From Nageia nagi (lineage: Eukaryota > Pinophyta): DNA of 64,000 bases. Of this stretch, positions 58,560 through 64,000 are shown piece by piece. A program made the position numbers and the translations under genes. Under the pieces are notes generated by a model. It saw nothing but the letters and a program-made list of their open reading frames with translations, made no database searches and had not been told where the DNA came from. Each line of letters starts with the position of its first letter. The stretch's first letter is position 1. The stretch spans positions 36,952,001 through 37,016,000 of the forward strand of contig JBITNC010000001.1 of NCBI GenBank assembly GCA_050084985.1, in the 5' to 3' direction.

Positions 58560-59464
58560 TGTACTACCCAAAAAATAACCTTGTTAGAAAATAAGATAGA
58601 TAATATTAAGATAGATATTTATTTTATTTCCCTTGGATAGACCTCAATTTTATAGTTACAAATCTCTATATTTATTATGCCTTGCTATAAGGGATTTTAC
58701 AAAATGGTTTTTTGGGCCTCTATGTCCTCTACTAGAGTCATTGACATCCTAGTGCAATTATTTGATGATTGGTATTGGTTGTTGGCATCCAACCCATAGT
58801 CTCTAGTGTTTATTGTTTGTAGTTGCAAGCTTTCAATTCTATCTCCTAAAACCTACAAATAATCTTTACTTTCCTTTGATCTTGTCTATTTTAATATCCT
58901 TAATAGCTTCATTGTTCAACACCTATAGACCCTACAAATATGCGAACAAAAAATAAATCAAATATACCTACTCATTTCAAAAAACATGATATAAATACAA
59001 AATAAACATGTAAAAAGGATCAAACTAAAGTAGTCAAATCACTAAAGTTCTAGATTAATTTCAATAGAGTTCCTTTACCTTGAAATCAAGTACCTTACAT
59101 TTATGTTGAAGGTTTTATTTATAGATTTAAGAAATTGTAAAAGTTTCCATTTTGGAGACAAAAATTAGGATAAAAAAGCTTATCTAATTTTGTAATGGTT
59201 ATGATCCAAAGCTCAGATGTGTAGGGTGGATGATGAGTCACCCATGATCCATAGCTTTGTAGCTAATTCAGTTAACAACTTACCATTTTTATTTTGCTTT
59301 TTCCAATCACAAAGTCATCAATGTTTGGGTATCATATGCTAATGTCTGGCTTGAGTCATCAATATTTAGAATTATATGTTGGCATTTGGTAGTTATTATA
59401 ATAATGAATTTAATTTTTTCCTTATTTCATCTATCAAAAGAGGGATCATTTTTGGGTATCTACA
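58560..59464 (-). repeat. 5' LTR of the giant element
   Basis: 905 bp. On minus it starts TGTAGATACCC, a common start for plant gypsy LTRs, and ends GGTAGTACA. The counterpart at 34163-34896 aligns over its whole length apart from one deletion. Confidence 0.87.
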
Positions 59465-59469
59465 GATAG
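59465..59469. repeat. Target-site duplication GATAG, right copy
   Basis: Identical to 34158-34162, directly outside the 5' LTR. Confidence 0.8.
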
Positions 59470-61000
59470 TGTAAGTATGATAAATGCCTTTAAAACACCA
59501 TCGTAAGGTAAAAATACAATTTTATGGTATTTATAGCATGCTATAATATTAGAATATCTAGATATTGGAAATTTGGTAACAATGAAAAATCAATCATGCT
59601 ATATAGTTTGTTATATGTGTTGAATATTTTTAGTGACCCATAATATAACCTAAGTAGAAACTATACTAAACATTCGCATGTGATAATATGCAATAATATT
59701 CAAACAACTAAATAATAGAAAATACAATAATATAAAATACTTAAATAATGAGATAATGTTTAAATTAAGTATTCAAATTATTGGATCATACCTAATGCCA
59801 AATAAACCCAAAGAGATAAGATATTTGAGTATGATAAATACCTACCACCTTACCTAGATACCGAAGAGACGTAGATATGAACTTATCATGAATAAATGAT
59901 TTTGATATGTAAACTCCACATCAATAATAAACAAGAACACTAGCATAGGCATGCATGGGAACATGAATTTTGATCTCAAAAATAATAATGTGAATACTAA
60001 AGAGAGTATGGATGCTAATATTTTGATCAATAGAGTCTCGATCAAGACCTAAACAATAGTATGAATAATGAAAATCCTAGTCTAGCATATAATAGTGAAA
60101 TGAATAATTATATTTATCATGTGATAATCAAATCTCTATCCCAATAGGTGGTGTTAAAGAATGTGCATATCAGAAAGAGATTTTATAACAAACCCATGTG
60201 AGATATTCCCCCTCTTATAGGAAAGTGTACTCCTCCATACAACCCCTTAAGGCTAGCATTGATATTGGGGTACCTACAAGAATTGAAAGACACCACATGA
60301 GTAATATTCCATAATGGTACAATATAACATATGATCATATATATGAATTAATAACATGATATAATATTAGCATAATAAAACACCTAAGTGGGGCCACCTT
60401 AGGGGGGAATTTTTAGGTATCAATAGATGCCCCCCTTTGCAAGTATAATGAGAATGAAAATTTGAAAGGAAATTATTCTTGCAAATTAACTAAATAGTAA
60501 AGAAAAGAAAAATTTGATACTTCCTTGGTTTAGCTATATAATGGTCCCATCATTAAAAAAATGATGATGTATATTACCCCCTCTTTGCCTTAATTATGAT
60601 ATGGAATATCTTGCATGAAGTAGATTCATCCAAGAGTAAAGAATAACTTGAAAAGGGAGAGACAAAAATACCAAAATCTAAGCATATATGTGATGGTAAA
60701 CTCATAAAATATATAGCAATGATAATAAGAGTAAATCATCATAAATGTATGATATCATCATGCCAATAGTTAATTTCTCATACATAAATAAAAACCATCA
60801 CAATAAAACTAAGCATACCATTCATGGACTCTTACATCAGATTTTATCATACAAATGATATAGCAATAAAGAGAAAGGATGGAATCAATATGATATGCAC
60901 ACATCATCATGAAAGCACCAAATATCCTATTCATAGAGATAAATTGTCATATAAATACCTAATATTTTATTCATAGATGAACACATACAAGATCATAATA
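59470..61000. other. No gene recognised
   Basis: AT-rich sequence right of the giant element. No LTR ends, frames or RNA genes were recognised. Confidence 0.5.
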
Positions 61001-61017
61001 AAATATACCCACATTTT

Positions 61018-61535
61018 CATAAGGTGCATGTCCCATTCCTAGATACAAACATATGATCGTAAAGAAAACTATGATGGTTAATATCCCAACTAAAAAATGA
61101 GATCATAAAGAGTATCATACATCATCATGGCATGCAAATGCCCCAATCCTAGATTCAAATAAGATATGACAACATCATTATGAGGTACATGCCCATTTCT
61201 AGATGCAACATATGATCAAAGAGTCATCATAGTAATGGTTAGTTTAAACCCAACCAAAAAATATAATCATAAAGATTATTGGTCTAGTCCCAAATAGTAA
61301 GGTAAGTGACATTAGTATGGTGGTTGGTTTAGTCCCAACCAATAAACTAACCTAAAAAGTGGTTAGTTTCTAATCCCAACCAATAAGGTGATCATGTGGT
61401 AATCAAGATAATGAATGGTTTAGTTCCAACTAACAAACTAATCTGAAAAATGATTTTTTTATTCCCAACCAATAAGGTGATTATGTGGAAACTAGAATAA
61501 TGGTTGGTTTAGTCCTAATGAATAAAGTGATAGAT
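61018..61535. repeat. Tandem repeats with internal GGTTGG/CCAACC hairpins
   Basis: Units of about 90 bp start at 61321, 61412 and 61501 (TGGTTGGTTTAGTCC), each containing AATCCCAACCAATAAGGTG. To the left a longer period of about 165 bp repeats GGTGCATGTCCCATTCC (61022) as GGTACATGCCCATTTC (61182). GGTTGGTTTAGTCCCAACC can form a 6-bp stem. Confidence 0.7.
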
Positions 61536-63063
61536 ACCCAACCCTAGAGAGGTTATCATAGCAATAATAATGATGTTTATTTTTAGTTCACTCAAAAAGC
61601 ATATGATCAAGTCATAATAAATCATGTTACAAGCAAATAATTTACATGTAAATACATAAAATAGAAAATTCAAGAAAGATGATAATGATCATGTATCATA
61701 TTTCCTAAATGCTTTTTATAAAGCTAGCATTTGATTAGTGAAACACATATGCATTTGACATAAGCAAGAATATGATCATAAAGAAATGATTAATTACTCC
61801 CAAACTAGAAATGGTGTTATTTTTCAAACATGTGCAAAGACATACATTTTACTAAGAAAGAGATTAATTTTATTTTTCAACCAAAAAGAATGTATGTTAT
61901 CATGATCATAGTAATGTGCACAAATTGACAAATCCATCAAATATCAAGATATAGAAAAATTTCTTAATAAATATCAAAGTGTATACCCCTAGGAATTTCA
62001 TTCTAAATCAAATATGTAAACTACCCCAATGGTAATGCTAATATTAGTACTAAACCTAATTGATTTTCTTTTTTGATTCCATAATTTGATATTATGCTTC
62101 TAACTAAAATCTAAAAGGAGGAAAAACAAAGTTCCTCACCCAGTATGTAAGAGCTGAAAGAATATGACAAGAGCATAGAAGATTACTTATAAATAATAAA
62201 ATGATGTATTAATTATACATAAGGTACACCTTGCTTAAATAGTAAGTGAAATGAATAATATCCACATGATCAAAATAATGTTGACCATCATATTAAAATA
62301 GCTCAATAAAGATGACAACTAAGCACACCTACTAGTGAACTAAAGATAATGTCAACATAGTTACCTAACTAGGTAATAAATAAAATAATACTCTAACACC
62401 TCCCTTAAGTGATACTAGGTAGGAGTGTAGATAGCTAAGAAAATATGAGTCCTAATAACTAGGCTTGATAAGGTACTCATGTACAATGTGGCTAACACAT
62501 AAACATGAAAAAAACTCTCTTTTATAGATGATGAAAAATCACATGGGAAAAAACCATCTTCCATAAGAGGAAACAAAAAGAAAGGAAGGTGTCCTCATCA
62601 ACATCCCCCAAGGATAACTTCCATCACCTTAGCTAAGTAAGGTGATAAAAATATATCTATAGTGATGTGTCCTAGTGTACAATCACCAATAAGGGAGAAT
62701 TTAAAAGGATCAATGTGATATGTAGATACCTCATCATCAAACTAAATGTCTCCCATGGGGAAGAAAGAAGCTAGGAGGAATGCATAGAAAATATTCCCAA
62801 TCTAAGAAAGTATGAAAAGGAGGGAACATCATCAAATATGGTATTGGTGATGATGAAGGAAGCTATGAACCATGTCAAAGAGAAGATTTAACCAACAAAC
62901 CATATAGTGATGGTGATGACACTAAAATCAAAGGATCACCATTTGATGAGTCAAAAGACTCAATATTCTATTGTAAAATAAAAGAAGTTATGGAAGTAGC
63001 AAGATAAAGAGGTAAATAAACCTCAATATAGTCTTCAAGATCTTTTAAAGAGATTCCATAAAT
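61536..63063. other. No gene recognised
   Basis: AT-rich, with only short chance frames. No recognisable protein or element end. Confidence 0.5.
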
Positions 63064-63117
63064 GAGCTTGTATTTGAGTGATCCAAAAGTGAGCTTGTAT
63101 TTGAGTGATCCAAAAAT
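63064..63117. repeat. 27-bp perfect or near-perfect tandem duplication
   Basis: GAGCTTGTATTTGAGTGATC plus seven bases at 63064-63090 is repeated at 63091-63117 with one difference near its end. Confidence 0.85.
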
Positions 63118-63763
63118 CAAAATTGATCATCTAAGAAAAAGGTATCCATATCTACTAATATATGTCAAATTTGACCAACATAAGCTTAAAAAATCATGTC
63201 TATCTTCTTGATGAAATTTTGAGATGGAAAAAAGTAGTTCTAAATCTCAAAATGCCTTGATAGATCCAAGTTATTCTTCAAAGAGCAGGGTGATGCCTAC
63301 CAACAAATGGTGTCCCCCATAGACACATTCTAAAAGGAGTGAAATAGGATAAATATGCAGGCTGAGCGTGTAGGATCACCAAGATTGAGTTATGAGTGCC
63401 CATGAGATAAAATGCTAATGTGAGCTTTGATTAAGACTTGTACTCACTATGAAAAAGTGTTCATAACAAAATAAATACACTATGAAAGAGATCACACTAT
63501 GAGAGATTCTAAAACTACATATCACAATGATAAAAAAGTTGTGAGGATGGAGATCTCACAATTCCACAATGGTAGAGATGTGAATTGGAGAAAATATTAC
63601 TAAATGAAGGTCATGAGGAAACCTTACTCCCTATCAAAATATGAAACCTATAATCTCAAAGAGAAATCATAGAAAGTAATTTGCTAATAAAATCCTAGTG
63701 TTGAAATTCCATGAGACACCAACATAAGAAGATGATCCACCACATTGGACACACTACACAACA

Positions 63764-63899
63764 AAAAAGGCTATGGGTACCACTAGAATGCAAGCAAAGA
63801 CTCAATAATATCTTTATAAAACTTAACTTACTCAAGTACCATGAAAGGAGAGAGGAAAAATGAAGTTCCTCACCTAGGAAAAAGGCTATGGGTACCACT
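63764..63899. repeat. Direct repeat of 21 bp, 115 bp apart
   Basis: AAAAAGGCTATGGGTACCAC plus T occurs at 63764-63784 and 63879-63899. The minus-strand 96-codon frame across it (63695-63985) is hydrophobic and Cys/Trp-rich and matches no family I know, so I do not call it a gene. Confidence 0.75.
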
Positions 63900-64000
63900 G
63901 GTTCTAGTGTTAATATTAAGTTACTAACATACCCCAACATGGGTGTTAGGATACCTACACATTCTGACCTTGAAATTTTTATCAACTATACCTTTGATTC

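Larger units (their letters stand above)
34163..59464 (-). mobile_element. Giant Tat/Ogre-like Ty3/gypsy element with nested insertions
   Basis: Two homologous LTRs (34163-34896 and 58560-59464) lie in the same orientation at the outer ends, and the bases outside them are a perfect GATAG duplication (34158-34162 and 59465-59469). The gag-pol between them is also on the minus strand, and a polypurine-like tract abuts the left LTR, so all polarity signals agree. The span is 25.3 kb. Without the Sirevirus-like guest and the solo LTR it would be about 17.5 kb, a size known for Ogre/Tat elements. RT and RNase H motifs (TTFIMPWGTFCYKVIPF, ATKKLKHYMLNHTTY) resemble the Tat/Ogre branch. Lineage naming is from memory of motifs, and no tree was made. 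Confidence 0.85.

Noticed and set aside
61321-61520. CRISPR-like repeat array
   Set aside because: The spacers are themselves repeated, the units are diverged, and the context is eukaryotic transposon DNA.
63695-63985. 96-codon minus-strand frame as a membrane protein gene
   Set aside because: It is hydrophobic mainly because of AT- and repeat-rich DNA. It has no homology I recognise, no plausible promoter, and crosses a direct repeat.

Overview
This window looks like heterochromatic, retrotransposon-derived DNA from the nuclear genome of a seed plant or another vascular plant with a large genome. It is strongly AT-rich and CG dinucleotides are conspicuously rare. Every protein I can recognise is a broken Ty1/copia or Ty3/gypsy gag-pol. 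I see no host gene, no tRNA or rRNA gene and no organellar sequence. A gymnosperm would fit, but the sequence does not prove it. One 100-N assembly gap lies at 16858-16957.

Layout: (1) 821-3890, decayed plus-strand frames I cannot name, then a polypurine tract (4808-4819) and a 992-bp LTR (4820-5811) with TG..CA ends and a TATA box. (2) 6960 to about 14970, a plus-strand Ty3/gypsy element reduced to gag and protease, followed by a repeat-rich 3' region, a hairpin and a polypurine tract. (3) About 15930-18697, a minus-strand Ty3/gypsy gag-protease fragment with two diverged protease copies on either side of the gap. (4) 18698-25200, a plus-strand Ty3/gypsy integrase split by a complete Ty1/copia element (18771-24431) flanked by a perfect AGGTT target-site duplication. 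(5) 26983-33128, a complete but dead minus-strand Ty3/gypsy element. (6) 34163-59464, a giant minus-strand Ty3/gypsy element of the Tat/Ogre type, recognised by two LTRs in the correct outer positions and a perfect GATAG target-site duplication. (7) 59470-64000, non-coding DNA with short tandem repeats.

The giant element is the most informative structure. Its span is 25.3 kb. Inside it lie a 7.2-kb Sirevirus-like copia element (49110-56298) and a 576-bp probable solo LTR (43045-43620). Without these guests it would be about 17.5 kb. From right to left it reads 5' LTR, long leader, gag, protease, RT, RNase H, integrase, then a 6-kb 3' region with tandem duplications and a decayed frame on the opposite strand, then hairpin, polypurine tract and 3' LTR. 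LTR divergence agrees with the nesting order: host LTRs are the most diverged (rough impression), the Sirevirus-like guest is about 11%, and the separate copia at 18771 is about 2%.

The decay has a pattern. Differences between the Sirevirus-like LTRs are almost all transitions, and most of its premature stops are TAG or TGA where Q or R is expected. This fits C-to-T change at methylated CAG and CG sites. Several catalytic residues are also lost by apparent transitions: Glu to Lys in two integrases, Asp to Asn in one of them, Asp to His in the Tat RT, and Gly to Arg in the Sirevirus-like protease. I found no new functional gene system. The findings concern element structure, nesting and decay.
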